Below, one piece after another: positions 26,301 through 37,849 of a stretch of 64,000 nucleotides of DNA; within the stretch, counting starts at the first letter, position 1, and each line of letters opens with the position of its first letter. This DNA comes from Mycteria americana (lineage: Eukaryota > Chordata > Aves > Ciconiiformes > Ciconiidae), in assembly GCF_035582795.1 (NCBI RefSeq), contig NC_134367.1, positions 80,707,062 through 80,771,061 of the forward strand. The letters run 5' to 3'. The notes under the pieces are model-generated. The model worked only from the letters and a program-made list of their open reading frames with translations, was not told where the DNA came from and did not search any database. A program made the translations under genes and the position numbers.

Positions 26301-29197
26301 AGAAATTCCCCAAACTGCAATTATGTAGATTATTGTATTCTTCATACTATAGTCCATTATGTCTTTCTCTACAAATAAAATATTTTATTTTTTCTAGATA
26401 TTGTTGCTGATTCGCAATCCAAAAGATGTAGCTACATCTTTTTACCATTTTTCCAATAGCATGTCTCCTCTTCCCTCCTATGAGACCTGGGATGATTTCT
26501 TCGTAGCTTTCATGACGAAGAAAAGTACAGTATATTCTTCTGTCTGTGTCAATTATTCAATGCTTTGACTTTGTTTAAAAACCTTGCACTTTGTAAATCA
26601 GCTTCACTAGGATTTTTTTGGTTTACAGTATGAAAGCAGAGATTAAAGACAGAAAGTTAGAAATTTGAACTAAAGTTTACAGTACTTGTCTTACTGCCTG
26701 AGGATAAATCCTTATCAAAACTGCACTTCCACAAACTGCTTTAACTTGCACAAACTGATATTTTCTCTGGAAGGAGCAGTTCCTCCTTATCTCTATCTTG
26801 GATCCCCTTCACCCCTCCTCTCTGATGTCCATCATCTTGTGCCCATGCAGATGTCTGAACACCTACATGCCAAATTGGATCAGAAGAATGATTTGGATTA
26901 AGACTAGTGCATTAAAAAAGAAAGAAAACAATCCCACTAGTTTAAAATTGCATAAATTCTTCAGTTTGGCATATCACATGGCCAGCAGAAGGGAGGGTTA
27001 AACAAGGTTTTAAACTGGATTAAGGGAGTCTGCAAGATAGTTTGAGTACTGATAGCTCTTTGGTGGACTCACATCTGTCTTGAAATACTAAGAAGTTTTA
27101 CTGTACTGACTTACAAATTGTATCATGTACCTGAGACACGTGCACATGTCAGAACAGCCTGGAGCAAACCCCCATAATTCCCACAGAAGGGTGTAAACTC
27201 TGGCATAGACATGATTAATAATGCCCATGGCTGAGGGATCAATTTAAGGAGTAAAAATTGGTTTATTTCATAAGGAGCTTGTCTAATCTTCATTTATACT
27301 TCATCTTAGGATTGTTTTGTTTTATTTAGTGCCCTGGGGATGCTACTTTGAATACCTTTCCAAGTGGAACAAATATGCTGCTGATGAAAATGTTATGACA
27401 ATAACTTATGAAGAGCTAAAAGAGGTGAGGTTACCAATAGTTACAAATATTTTATACTTCAAAGAGCATTTGTTCCTAAACCAATTAACCATTATATTCA
27501 TGTAGTGTATTCCAACTGTGTGATACTGTATGAGATGATAGATTCTTGTTTTAAGGGAAGGAAAGATGAAATTCAAACGTAAAAGCCTTTTTAAAATTTG
27601 TTTGTGAAAATGATTCTTGTTTTCTCTTTAGCTGTGATATAAGCCCAAATCACTGTAAATCAAAATCCCCAGTAATTTTTTTGGGGGAGCTTTTATATAT
27701 TCAACTATAGATTTTGTTGTGTAGATTTTTCTCAATTGTAAATCACGTACAGTCTTTTGTGATCTATAGGAAGACAGCTCATATCTCCTCTGAAATAATT
27801 ATGGAGAAGAGAAACACTATGTACCACTCCAGTCCTACTGAAGTCTATGAATATTCTATATATGTAGTCAGCAGAGAGATGTAGGGAAGTGCAAACACCT
27901 CAGAAAGCAGTGTGATTTGTCCAAATGTCATGTGGTATGTTACATTCCTCTTTTCAGAATCCGCTCCTGGGTGTGAAAAACATAGCTGCTTTCCTTGGGA
28001 TTTCCTTGACTGAGAAAGAGCTTCAGAGTGTGGTAGAGAGAAGCAGCTTCCAGTCAATGAAGAAGAACTCACAGAAGACCCATGGGGCATTTGGCAATAT
28101 TCTCTTTCGCAAAGGTAGGAAGGTCCAAGAGGTCCAGAGGTAGAAATGTCACACTCTCAAGAACGTGAGCCACCCATCCTTTGCTTCTTTTTTGCACACA
28201 TGCGTTACAGATTAGTATCAAGCAGGTTATGACTGTAATGCTTGAGAAGGCTAGTCATGGAGCAGTGGTGAGGAAGAGACCCAGCAAGGCTCTGGCAGCA
28301 GGCTGCAGCCAGCACAGGAGAAGCAACTGCACAGAGCAAATTTTAGAGGCCCACAGATGACTGGCAGGAGGGAGGAACTGTCGCGTATCTGAACGCCTCT
28401 CCATCTCTGCGCCAGGATCACTGATTCTTCAGCCATTAGAGGCTTACCTAAGCAAGCAAAACTGGGCCAAACTCAGCCTGAGTGGCATGATCACACTTTT
28501 TAGGAGAGCGTAGGATCTCCTGAAAGGGCCACTGCCAACACTCACAGGTTAGAAGTAAGCCAGGCATGCAAGAGCCAGGTACTTAGAGAAGGGGAAACAA
28601 AAGAGAACTCCTTTTGCAGTGTAGCGTAGACATGAGAGGGCCAGCTCGGCTGTCAGAATCTATTTCTGCATTTTACATTAAAGAAGTCACTGGACAAAAA
28701 CTCAAGCTGCCAAGGGAGCAGAAACCCAGCTCTGCCTCCTGCCAGATGATTCTTAATCAAGCCTTCATCATCTTCCACCTTATCAGTCATAACTGACTGG
28801 AGTAGAGAACTGCAGGGAAACAGGACTTTTGGCTGCTTTTTCGGACACAATCACCTGCAGAGGAGTATGTTCTTTTGCATTATAGCAGTTTCACAGATCT
28901 GTAGCTCCACTGACTTCACAAAATTATATTGGTGCAAAAATGAGTGAAGCTTTATCTTGAAAAATGGATCAACTCCATTTAGTGTACAATGGAACAAGAA
29001 TGACATCTATAGAATAAAAAATAATAAAATTTCTTGTTTTTCAAGAGTTTCTTTGCTTCTTTGAAGGTGGTGTAAGTGACTGGAAGAATCTTTTCAAGGA
29101 AGATCAGAATGAGAAAATGGACAAAGCATTTGAAGAACATATAGGAGGAACTAAGCTGGGAACAAAGTTAAAGTATGAAGTGTACTGTAAAGCCTGA
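23151..29197 (+). CDS. SULT6B1: Cytosolic sulfotransferase, SULT6B1-like, intact seven-exon gene (313 aa)
   Basis: Coding exons 23151-23352, 24854-24993, 25664-25753, 26398-26524, 27330-27424, 27958-28114 and 29067-29197 join without a break into 313 codons; all introns are GT-AG (1501, 670, 644, 805, 533 and 952 bp). Family cytosolic SULTs transfer sulfonate from PAPS to hydroxyl or amine groups. Seen motifs: 5'-phosphosulfate loop YPKTGTNW (residues 64-71), catalytic His128 in FTHLLP, 3'-phosphate motif RNPKD with Ser158 (150-158), C-terminal RKG plus GVSDW (269-276). The tail KLKYEVYCKA and the exon 3-4 join KNKAK/ILLLIRNPKD match SULT6B1 better than SULT1 or SULT2. Length is near the roughly 300 residues usual for the family. 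The start is the ATG of MEKSRKK: upstream in-frame sequence contains a splice-acceptor-like tract, so it is probably 5' UTR or intron. The substrate is unknown. Flanked on both sides by dead paralogues. No AATAAA or ATTAAA lies in the first 400 bases after the stop. Confidence 0.93.
23415..23470. repeat. AT-rich, self-complementary stretch in intron 1 of the intact gene
   Basis: Consists almost wholly of TATA, ATAT and TTATA blocks, able to fold on itself. Probably a degenerate AT microsatellite. Confidence 0.75.
24587..24643. repeat. 19-bp tandem repeat x 3 in intron 1 of the intact gene
   Basis: Unit GTTAATTTACAATATACAA, with the second copy differing at the last base and the third at several. 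About 210 bases before exon 2. Confidence 0.9.
24854..24993 (+). CDS. SULT6B1: Intact SULT6B1-like gene, exon 2
   Basis: Acceptor TTTCAG. Encodes Gly68 (completed) to Glu114: TNWVGQILSDL, an acidic variable loop, then FPYLEIGDTGKYE. Donor GTGGGC, phase 0. The variable loop differs most among the paralogues. Confidence 0.92.
25664..25753 (+). CDS. SULT6B1: Intact SULT6B1-like gene, exon 3 (catalytic histidine)
   Basis: Acceptor TCTTAAAG. Thirty codons, RMNKLPSRR to FKNKAK, carrying the catalytic His128 in THLLP. Donor GTGAGT, phase 0. Confidence 0.92.
26398..26524 (+). CDS. SULT6B1: Intact SULT6B1-like gene, exon 4 (3'-PAPS motif)
   Basis: Acceptor TTTCTAG. Encodes ILLLIRNPKDVATSFYHF and on to FMTKK, holding the 3'-phosphate-binding RNPKD and Ser158. 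Donor GTACAG, phase 1; the split codon becomes Met187. Confidence 0.92.
27330..27424 (+). CDS. SULT6B1: Intact SULT6B1-like gene, exon 5
   Basis: Acceptor TTATTTAG. Encodes PWGCYFEYLSKWNKY to TYEELKE, the usual SULT segment with the W-N-K and Y-E-E-L-K-E signatures. Donor GTGAGG, phase 0. Confidence 0.92.
27958..28114 (+). CDS. SULT6B1: Intact SULT6B1-like gene, exon 6
   Basis: Acceptor TTTTCAG. Encodes NPLLGVKNIAAFLG to ILFRK, including the SSFQSMKKN segment that in SULTs precedes the RKG motif. Donor GTAGGA, phase 1. Confidence 0.92.
29067..29197 (+). CDS. SULT6B1: Intact SULT6B1-like gene, exon 7 and stop
   Basis: Acceptor TTGAAG. Encodes GVSDWKNLFKEDQNEKMD to the terminal KYEVYCKA and TGA. 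Where many SULTs have the KxxxTVxxxE dimer motif, this protein has K-E in place of T-V (residues 281-282). Confidence 0.92.
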
Positions 29198-29828
29198 AGA
29201 GTAATGAAATGCGGTTAGAGCAAGAGCTTTCCAATGCACTCTCAGATGATCTGAATGCTATATACTAGAAAACTAGATCAAATGATCCAAGCACCTTAGA
29301 ATTACTGTAATAATCACATTGCAGCGGCCTTTACAGTAACAATGATGAATAGTGGGCTTTTGTTTTAGAGGTGAGATCTTTGGCTTGCTTTGGCTACACT
29401 CATTTGCTGAATAAGATGGTAACTAACCATATTCAGATAAATTTATCAGCCCTGTTTCAGTAGCTGTCACCTGGAAGGAAATGCCCCTTTTTTCTTTCTA
29501 CCCAAACTCAGTCTTTCTAGACTACTTATAATTATTTAGTATGTAGAATTTTTTTTTTTTTTTTGCAAAAATGTTTCAAATCAGGCAACATCTTCACAGA
29601 AAAGATGACTAGCAAAAATATGGATCTGACACAATCTTAATTCATGACAAAGGATATCTTCCCCATGACTTCAGCACAAACTGGATCAAAGCTAGAGGGA
29701 GGAGAATGAAGGGGAATGGGGATCAGCATTCTTAGGGATTTTAATCTCTCTGAATGCAGAATTTCAAGATGGATTTCAGATTACAGGCTGGTGTTAACAA
29801 GCAAGATCCACTCAAAGGCACTGCTTTT

Positions 29829-30390
29829 ATAGAGTCATAGAACAGCCCAGGTTGGAAGGGACCTCAAAAGATCATCTGGTCCAACCTTTCATGGGAAACA
29901 GGGCCTAGATGATATTATTGCATCTTGAAAACCTCCAGTGATGAGGACTCTAGCACATCCCGGGAGAGGCTGTTCCAGTGAATGACTGTTCTCATGGCAA
30001 AGAATTTAGTTCTTATATCGAGATGAAACCTCTCTCGGTGCAACTTGTACCCATTGCCCATTGTATTCTCCATGTGGCTCCTTGTGAATAGAGAGCCTCT
30101 GTCCTCTTTGTAGCTGCCCTTTAAGTACCGGAATACTGTGATGAGGTCCGCCCTGAACCTCCTCATCTTTGTGGCCCTCCCTCAGACCCCCTCCAGTCTG
30201 TCTGTGTCTTTCTTGAATTGTGGTGACCAGAACTGGACATAGTACTCCAGGTGTGGCCTGAGAAGTGCTGAGTTATGTATAACCATGAATAATTCTCTCT
30301 TTGTATCACAAAAATCCCAAATAATTTTCTTTTTAATACCATAGAAATTTGCACTTGCTCCACTGAAGACCATGTTTCTACCTGTAAAAG
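29829..30390 (-). mobile_element. CR1 LINE, 5'-truncated, 3' end of ORF2
   Basis: The + strand begins AGAGTCATAGAACAGCCCAG followed by GGTTGGAAGGGACCTCAAAA, the CR1 3' terminus reversed. Minus-strand fragments read RRFRADLITVFRYLKGSYKE, FHLDIRTKFFAMRTVIHWN and LLRPHLEYYVQFWSPQFKKD, separated by a frameshift near 30170. It lies about 630 bases after the stop of the intact gene. Confidence 0.9.
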
Positions 30391-31019
30391 GTTAGCAAAA
30401 AGCAAAATCATGAAGTTAATGTCTTTTTCTTGTGTTTGAAGAGAGTCCTTAATCTATACACCTACATGCCACTTCTAAGAACAGCTTTTATGTTTTCCAT
30501 GCTCCAGCCATAAAACAGGAAAAGAAAATGTAGTGAATACAGAAGATGATGCTTCCCACCATTAATGCTGGTGGAGCGCTCTTACCACAAAACTACAGTT
30601 AGCATTCCCTCTGTTCATTCTTGATTTACATATGTGCCTACAGTTAAGCTTTAACTTAAATCAATACTTAAACACTGAAATAGATTAATTTCCATAACTG
30701 GAAATCTCTGAAACTGAAGATGCCAAAATTCTCTGAAACTGGCTCTATTGAGAAAATGAGATTGTCAAGGGTGATGGTGTGAGACACTACTATACTCAGC
30801 TATTTTGTACTGGCATTGGTATTTGGTACTGTGGACACAGTATTTCAGACCTGCCCAGGGACCAACCTTCAGCCACCTGTTCTAGAAAAATAGCAAAATA
30901 AAGTTCTTTAAGTGTAGTTGAATTAAAACCAGGAGAAAACCACACCCAATTTATAGATCCATCACCTAAGCAAGTAAGAAGTAAAAATAAAAGATACACT
31001 AGGAAAGAATAAAGTATTC

Positions 31020-32370
31020 AATGACTTTTTGCTTCATTCTTCTAAAGCTGGTTAATTCTGCCTGGACATGTAGAAATGCAGAGTTTTGTAAAGAAATAAG
31101 AATGCTAGAAATAATACTTAAAATATTTAGAAAAAAATTAATGGATTCAAAAGCTGAGTATCTGGAAGTCCTGACACAAGCCATCTTTGAACAACTAGAA
31201 ATTATCTGTAAGAACCCATAAAGGTACCAGATGCCTGGAGGAGGACATACATAATAGCCGTGTTTAAAAATGTGAGAAAGAAAAATCAAAATAGAGCAGT
31301 CACCTTAACTTGATACCTGGAAATTTGCTAGCAAAAATGACTAAGCAACCAACCATGAAACATTTTGAGGATAATAAGGGGGTAAATATAAACCATGTCA
31401 AAGCTGTTTGTGTTCTTTCTTTAAAAGATAACTTACCTCTTGAATAAGCCATGGGCAGAAGATACAATAGATGACAGCATCAAAGAGGTTCTGAAATTAT
31501 ATGACAAAAGAGACACAATCTAGATCAACAAATTTATGGCTTCATATGTGGAGATGGCAACTTACAAATGTGGTTATAGAAATGAAATTAAAGTACTGAA
31601 AATAGATTTGTGTTCCTAGAAATTCATACAACAGTGACAAAAGGCATCCAGAAACAGCGTCATCAGCAGCAATACTTTGAGGAGTATCCACTTGTTTATA
31701 TGGCTGTTACGAACTTGGTTGCAATAGTGTGCTCATGGTCCAACTGCATATGCTGGATGACAGCAAAACTGGGAGGACAATTAAAGCAATATCCTTTAGT
31801 AGTGAGTCCTGGTCATATTCAACATTGTTCTTAACACTGGTGGATAGACTAATATCTGTATCATATATGATTGACTTTTAAGTCTGGGGATCAGAACAGA
31901 GGGCTGAAAGTACTGGGGAAAATGGGGGAACAATTCAAAGGATCATAACAAATGGAGAGGAAGGTTGGCAAACATGAAGTTCAGTGAAGGTAAGTGTGAA
32001 ATGCTACATTTAGAAAAGAGAAACCAACGGCACAAGTAATTAATGGGGGCAAACCAGTCAAGCAGCAGTTGACATGAAAAGACCTGAGGAATCACACTCA
32101 GCAAGGGCTAACATGGTGAAAGTGCTGGAAAAAAAAGGTCAAATCTTATTCTGGTCTACAGTAACAGGAGGATCATACCTAAGACGCAGACAATAATTAT
32201 TACAGCCTGTGGTCACAGGTCAGTCTAAACTGGAGAATGCTGCTTACGGAGGCTGCAGAGAAATTTCAGGAAGCAGCTGGCATGGAGAAGTTAAGCATGC
32301 CTGATACTTTAGCAGTACAGGGGGAGGACTAGAAAGTCACATTAAGTCCCTTCTAGATCTATACTTGTCG
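31020..32370 (+). mobile_element. Ancient degenerate CR1 LINE, reverse transcriptase region to 3' end
   Basis: Blocks occur in CR1 order on the + strand: GGTACCAGATGCCTGGAGGA (RT start), CTGGATGACAGCAAAACTGG (ADDTKLGG region), a stretch ending AAGTGTGAAATGCTACATTT (NKCKVLHL region), GTGGTCACAGGTCAGTC, and a terminal GGACTAGAAAGTCACATTAA like the CR1 tail. Frames are broken throughout. Some internal sequence may be a different insertion. Confidence 0.7.
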
Positions 32371-33530
32371 GCATCTTGGAATACGGCAGACCAGCTTTCC
32401 ATGTTCTTACTGATGCCCTGTCTGTGTTAATTCTTTTCGCATTAATTAAATTGTCACCAAACACTCCAGTTTATGAAACAGGCAGGGCTCTACCAAGTCT
32501 GACTTCCTTATGTGATGTTTTTTCCCCAGTTAGATCCACACCAGATTTTAGAGTTAAATTCTGCATTCTCACTGGCTGAATCCTATTTCAATTTCATGGC
32601 AGCTTTTGAGTTTTCAGACACCAATAGTGCACAACAGCTTTCGCTTGCAGTGAGGCTTTCCAGGCACACTGGGCTTTGAGAAATAAATGTGAGTAGCACA
32701 TTTACTTTAGTTAAGAAACATAAATCATTGATCTTCAAAAACTTTTACCCATGCAGCATTTTCAGATGAGAAATTATGTAGGTAGTTGTTACTGAGTCTG
32801 GGAACAATCTCTCCAAAAACTGGGTTCTACACTGCTCACAAGGGAAACACCAGCTCTATCGGTAATTCCTCAGATAACAATACTACATCACCACTACTCT
32901 GTTGAACTAATTAGATTAAAACTAGCTGGAGAACACCTAAACTAAAATAAACAGTAGACATGCCCTTGCTGATCTGTTGGAAAACCAGACTATGACCTGT
33001 TTCTGAAGTTTATCCTCTTTTGTGTCATCCCAGGGCGATGGGTACGGTCCCTTTCTGCCCTTACAATCTCACCCTGAAGGACAGAGCTATTCAGAGCAGT
33101 AACACCTCACGTGCTTTTGCTCCATTAGAGACACTGTGTGGGCCCTTGCATTCAGTGAGGTAAGGAGGTGGGAGAGGGGAGGATGGAAAAGGCAAGCTGC
33201 CGTGTCAGAAAATGAATGTGGGCAAGGACACTTGATGGATGAGCAACATTTTGAGGGGCTGAAAAGTAAGCAGAGGTGAAGGCAGTGAGTGTGAGAATCA
33301 ATTCAGAAAAACTTGGGAATCTCTTTTCAAGATAAGACATAGTTGACTGACACAATAGCAGTGGTTTTCAGACTTTATCATTGCTAGATCCTTACCAATT
33401 GTCAAAAAAAAAAAATTAGAAAAGTATCTTTCTTTCTGGTCTAGTCTTTTTTATTACCTATGATTCCTGAAATGATATAATTCCACTGAAGAGGATGCTC
33501 ACATTTTATTTCTGTCTATTTGCTTTAAAG

Positions 33531-33614
33531 AGGATGAAGAAACCAGAAAAATTATACTAGCCCATCTCCCACCTCATGTCCTTTCCCCAATCCATTTTCC
33601 AAAACAAGGCTGAA
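33531..33614 (+). pseudogene. Orphan exon 3 of a SULT6B1-like relic, copy 4
   Basis: After a good acceptor (TGCTTTAAAG) the sequence AGGATGAAGAAAC starts an 84-base match to exon 3 (90 bases in the intact gene), with a deletion in the LPS segment, a CCCATCTCCCACCTC block like that of copy 5, and a GTGAAT donor like copy 6. About 100 bases of intron before it (from about 33425, TCTTTCTTTCTGGTCTAGTC) match intron 2 of copy 5, and the 120 bases after it resemble intron 3 of copy 6. No other exon of this copy was found nearby. It is a remnant of a further duplication unit between the intact gene and copy 5. Confidence 0.75.
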
Positions 33615-33739
33615 GTGAATCTTCAGCTGAGGTGAATCTTCGCTTAAGGGGAATCTTCTCTTTGTGTTGTACTGCAAATGCTCCTGCTAACAGCATTTCC
33701 ATCCAAGGCAGATTTTCATGTAGACTAATTGAACAACTC

Positions 33740-34050
33740 AGAGTTTTCCCTGGGGACCATGTGAGCTGTGCCACAGTTGTACAGCCTCCCTGCGGGGTCA
33801 CCTGCCTACCCCGAGACACTCGGCTGCTGGGCAGACAGCGCTGGGACTGGGACTCCCGGCACCCTCAGGGGACTTGGTTCCCCTGAGCCTCTCCAGAGAG
33901 ACAGGGCTGCTCCGAGCCCTGATCTCTGCAGCTCCTGAGCAGCCTGCCAGGTGGCTGTGACAGCATTGAGGGCCCCGCTCATGAGCAGAGATCAGGATCC
34001 AAGGGTTAAAGGACCTGGAGGGACCCGTGTCCCCTGTGGCTCAGGTGACA
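33740..34050. other. GC-rich patch after orphan exon 3
   Basis: Clearly richer in G and C than its AT-rich surroundings, with several CpG. No coding or LTR termini recognised. It may be a piece of a repeat. Confidence 0.5.
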
Positions 34051-35770
34051 GGTTGTTAGATTTCATATTGAGGTGTTATAGTGATCTGGCTCCCTCAGGA
34101 TTCAGACAGCTGGCTCTGGAGGCAGGAGGAAAAATGCTAATTTCTTGATGCTCTTACTCTTTAGTATTGGCAAATGGGAGGAACGTTCCTTTGCAACTCA
34201 GAGTAAACACATGGACAGAAAACTGAAAACAAAAACAAAGCTGGCAGAAGTCATAATATAGGAATGGTGTGTCCAGTTTTTATGAGTAAAATAGCACTGC
34301 TAGAGAGAATATTTCCAATAAAATGGTCTATTTTGACGGTTCTGCATTTTGGGAGACCAGAAAAATAATGTAAAATCATTCTTTATAGGTAACTGTAAGC
34401 ATTCTTCCAGGTCTTACAGTTGCGCTTTTGATTTGACATCTCCTCATGCCTAATTAAGCTTGTGTATAGTTTTACTAAGTGTCTAACATCCCTTTATGAA
34501 GAAAGAGACAAGGATGTGATGCACAGCACTGTGGACCTCTCTGTGGGTTTGATATCTGGGTAGTGAATGAGATCCATATGATATTCAAAGGTGTGAAAGA
34601 AAGAGTGAAAGGCACCTCCACAGGGTAATTCAGCCTTCCTGTATTGCATATCTCTGTTGGGATGACCTGTGGAGATACCTATTTCTTCACCTCAGTACTC
34701 CTTATCTTCTAAAAAGGCATCAGCCAGAATACCAATAACTCCCCCATCAAGAACAATTTCACCCAAAGATTAAATTATGGACATGTGTAGAGAGAAACAG
34801 AACTGAAGTCATACTGGTAGAATTTGATCACGTTAATGCAGAACCTAAGTATTAGAGCTTCACATGAAAGTAATGATCCTGTAGGATTTGGTGAAGTAAA
34901 AGTCTCAAATGTGAGTATTTAATCATGAGAAGTATGGCTTAGGTGGCACTTGTCTCTGGAGATATCGCCTGAAGTGATGATGTTACAGTGATTGACTGCA
35001 GGATAGACCCACCATCTGGAAGGAAGTTGCACCCATGGATGTGTATCCATTAGTGGAGTCAATAGCAATTTAGGCTGAGATCCACTATCCACATGTCTAC
35101 TACATGCTGGTTGTCCAGTTTGCAAATTGCACTGCATTGCTCACCAGTTAAAAATATTTCAGGGAATAGCCTTTATAGGTCTTTCTTGGGTTTCCTTTAA
35201 CATTTTGAATGCTATTAGTTATTGCCCCAATAGATTCCTGTTCCTAGTATCAGCTGCAGCAAAGACTCTATGTCACTATTGTCAGTCTCCAGTCCTGTAA
35301 TTTCAAAAGGAGTTAACAGAGTACAGAGTTAATGAGTGACTTGTACCTTCATTCCTAAGTGAACGCCTTATCTGATTTGCTAATATGTTGCATAAAGTTT
35401 TTCTGCATTGTGGAAAGACAGCCTGTATCTGTTTGGAAAGAGTTCCCCAGGGATACAAACATGAGCAGAAATAGGGAAAGAGTCATCAAAACAGTGAAAA
35501 TACAAATAGGGAAAGATTCCCCCAGAAGACATGCTGTTTTCCTACAGAGGTATTGTATACCCTGCTACACTTAGCAGCCCAGAAACTTTGGAAGCTCTGA
35601 AATCCTTTGAAACCAGGAGCGACAATGTGATTCTAGCAGGCTATCCTAAAACAGGTGAGTGCTGTTTTCTTGATAAGTAGACGAGTACACAATGCTGCAA
35701 TGCAGAAGTTTGTGCCATCATTTAACACAGCAATAATACCTGAGAAAAGCTTATGGTGACATCAGACTTC

Positions 35771-36400
35771 ATAGTATCATGAATTTAAGTTGTAAGGCAT
35801 CTCTGGAGGTCAAATAATACAACCTCCTGCTCAAAGCAGGGGAAAGACCTAACCTTCAAAGTTAGATTTGGTTGCTCAAGTCTTTGTCCAGAAGAGTTTT
35901 AAAACTTTGAGGGTGGAGGTTCACCACTCACTGGAAATGTATTGCAGTGTTTTCTCACTACAGTGGTTTTTTGGAGTTTGTTTTTTGGGTTTGTTTGTTT
36001 GTTTTATTTCTGGGCAGTCAGACATCCCTCGTTGTGATTTGTAATATTCCCCTTTTGTCATTTCCTGGCCAATTTTCAGAAGAGTTTGCTCTGTCTTCAT
36101 TATAACCTCCAGTAGTGGAAGACTGCAGTGAGATTTCCCCCATGCCTTATTTTTTTTTTCTCCAGCCTGAGCAAACCAAGCCTTTCTATGCATTTCATTT
36201 GCTCCAGCTTCCAGTGATTTCATGGAAGTTCAGCAGGACTCTCTCAAGATTCTCAACATTGCTTGTGCTTCAGTGCAGGAACTGCACACAGTATTCAAGT
36301 GGTGAACTCACCAGTGTTGGGTAAAGCAGGATAATCACATCCCTTGATATTCTGACTACTCTTGCTAATACAGGAAAGTATGTTGTTACCCTACTCGCTG
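35771..36400 (-). mobile_element. Old CR1 LINE in intron 1 of copy 5
   Basis: The + strand shows ATAGTATCATGAATTTAAGT, CTCTGGAGGTCAAATAATAC and CCTCCTGCTCAAAGCAGGG, a reverse-complement CR1 3' end, followed by degenerate 3' UTR and ORF2 end. No open frame of note survives. The matching intron of copy 6 lacks it. Confidence 0.75.
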
Positions 36401-37253
36401 CAATGGCAATACAAGGAATATGTCCTGCTAATGAAGGCAGAAGAACTGCTGTTTCCATAGACTTACTGCATTGCAGAATGCAGGTGATTCCCATGTATCT
36501 AAATGGAGGGAAGGACATGAATGCTGCCAGGACTCTTGGATTATTTCCTCTCTCACTATGGGCATTTTACTTTCCTTCATATTTTCCCTATTCACTTAGA
36601 GAAATATCTTAATAGGTCATTTGCAGAAAAAGAGGAATTGTTGATCCTTATCACATCCCCTTTGTGTGCAGCCTGTACAGCTGTGCACAGGCCGAAATGG
36701 TTTAAAGGTGTGAGGGTCCACCTACACATCCCAGAAGGTGTTAGTTGAAAACTGAGATTTGGCTCTCCATACCCAGTCCCTCACCCACCAGTTTTGCCAG
36801 GTTGCAGAGGCCAAGACAGCTAAGCCTGGTGCAAAGATGGTGACAGGAGCTTGACGGTCTGGTGGTTTGGTTGATGACCTCTTCTGCTGCTAGTTATGGA
36901 AGCCTAGCTGGTGGCTGGGAACGAGGCCAAACTGTGTTGATCATGAAGAGCTGGTCGTGAGGAGGGAACAGAGTGTTCCCAAAGACAGCACTGTAGATGG
37001 AGAGCAGAAACAGGCAACAGATGACTCAGTTGGCCCTGTGCTGGGAGCTCCACTGCTCTTGAGTAATTTCCACAGGGAATAGTCTGAGGTGACCAAAAAA
37101 GTGCCAGAGCTGGAAAGAGCAATAGAGGTCTGCTTCCGTTTCCACTGAGGGATGGGATCTGCTTCTGAAGCGAGCAGGGTAGCACTCCACAATGTCTGGC
37201 TGACAGCTCTGTCCCTATTGGCTTTTGGCATACCCTTGTTGATTACTGCCCAG

Positions 37254-37849
37254 TGTCATGGTTTAACCCCAGTCGGCAACTAAGCCCCACACAGCCGCTC
37301 GCTCACTCCCCCTCAGTGGGACAGGGGAGAGAAACAAAACTGTGAAAGTGAAAAAAGTCATGGGTTGAGATAAAGACAGTTTAATAGGTAAAGCAAAAGC
37401 CACACACACAAGCAAGGCAAAACAAGGAATTCATTCACTCCTTCCCATGGGCAGGCAGGTGTTCAGCCATCCCCAGGAAAGCAGGGCTCCATCACACATA
37501 ATGGTTACTTGGGAAGACAAACACCATCACTCCAAACGTCTCCCCCTTCCTTCTTCTTCCCCCAGCTTTCTACGCTGAGCATGACGTCATATGTTAGGGA
37601 ATATCCCTTTGGTCAGTTGGGGTCAGCTGTCCCAGCTGTGTCCCCTCCCAGCTTCTTGTGCACCCCCAGCCTACTCGCTTGGTGGGGTGGGGTGAGAAGC
37701 AGAAAAGGCCTTGACTCTGTATAAGCACTGCTCAGCAATAACGAAAACATCCCTGTATTATCAACACTGTTTTCAGCACAAATCCAAAACATAGCCCCAC
37801 ACCAGGTACTATGAAGAAAATTAACTCTGTCCCAGCCAAAACCAGCACA
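37254..37849 (-). mobile_element. Solo LTR of a Neoaves-type endogenous retrovirus in intron 1 of copy 5
   Basis: Read on the minus strand it starts TGTGCTGGTTTTGGCTGGGA and ends GGGGTTAAACCATGACA, the termini of an LTR family I recognise as abundant in Neoaves. An ATTAAA signal is present in minus orientation (37380-37385). The usual TATA segment after GCTCAGC is mutated (GTAGAAAG). No coding region is attached. No clear target duplication was found: CCCAG on the left, CCTAC on the right. Confidence 0.85.
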
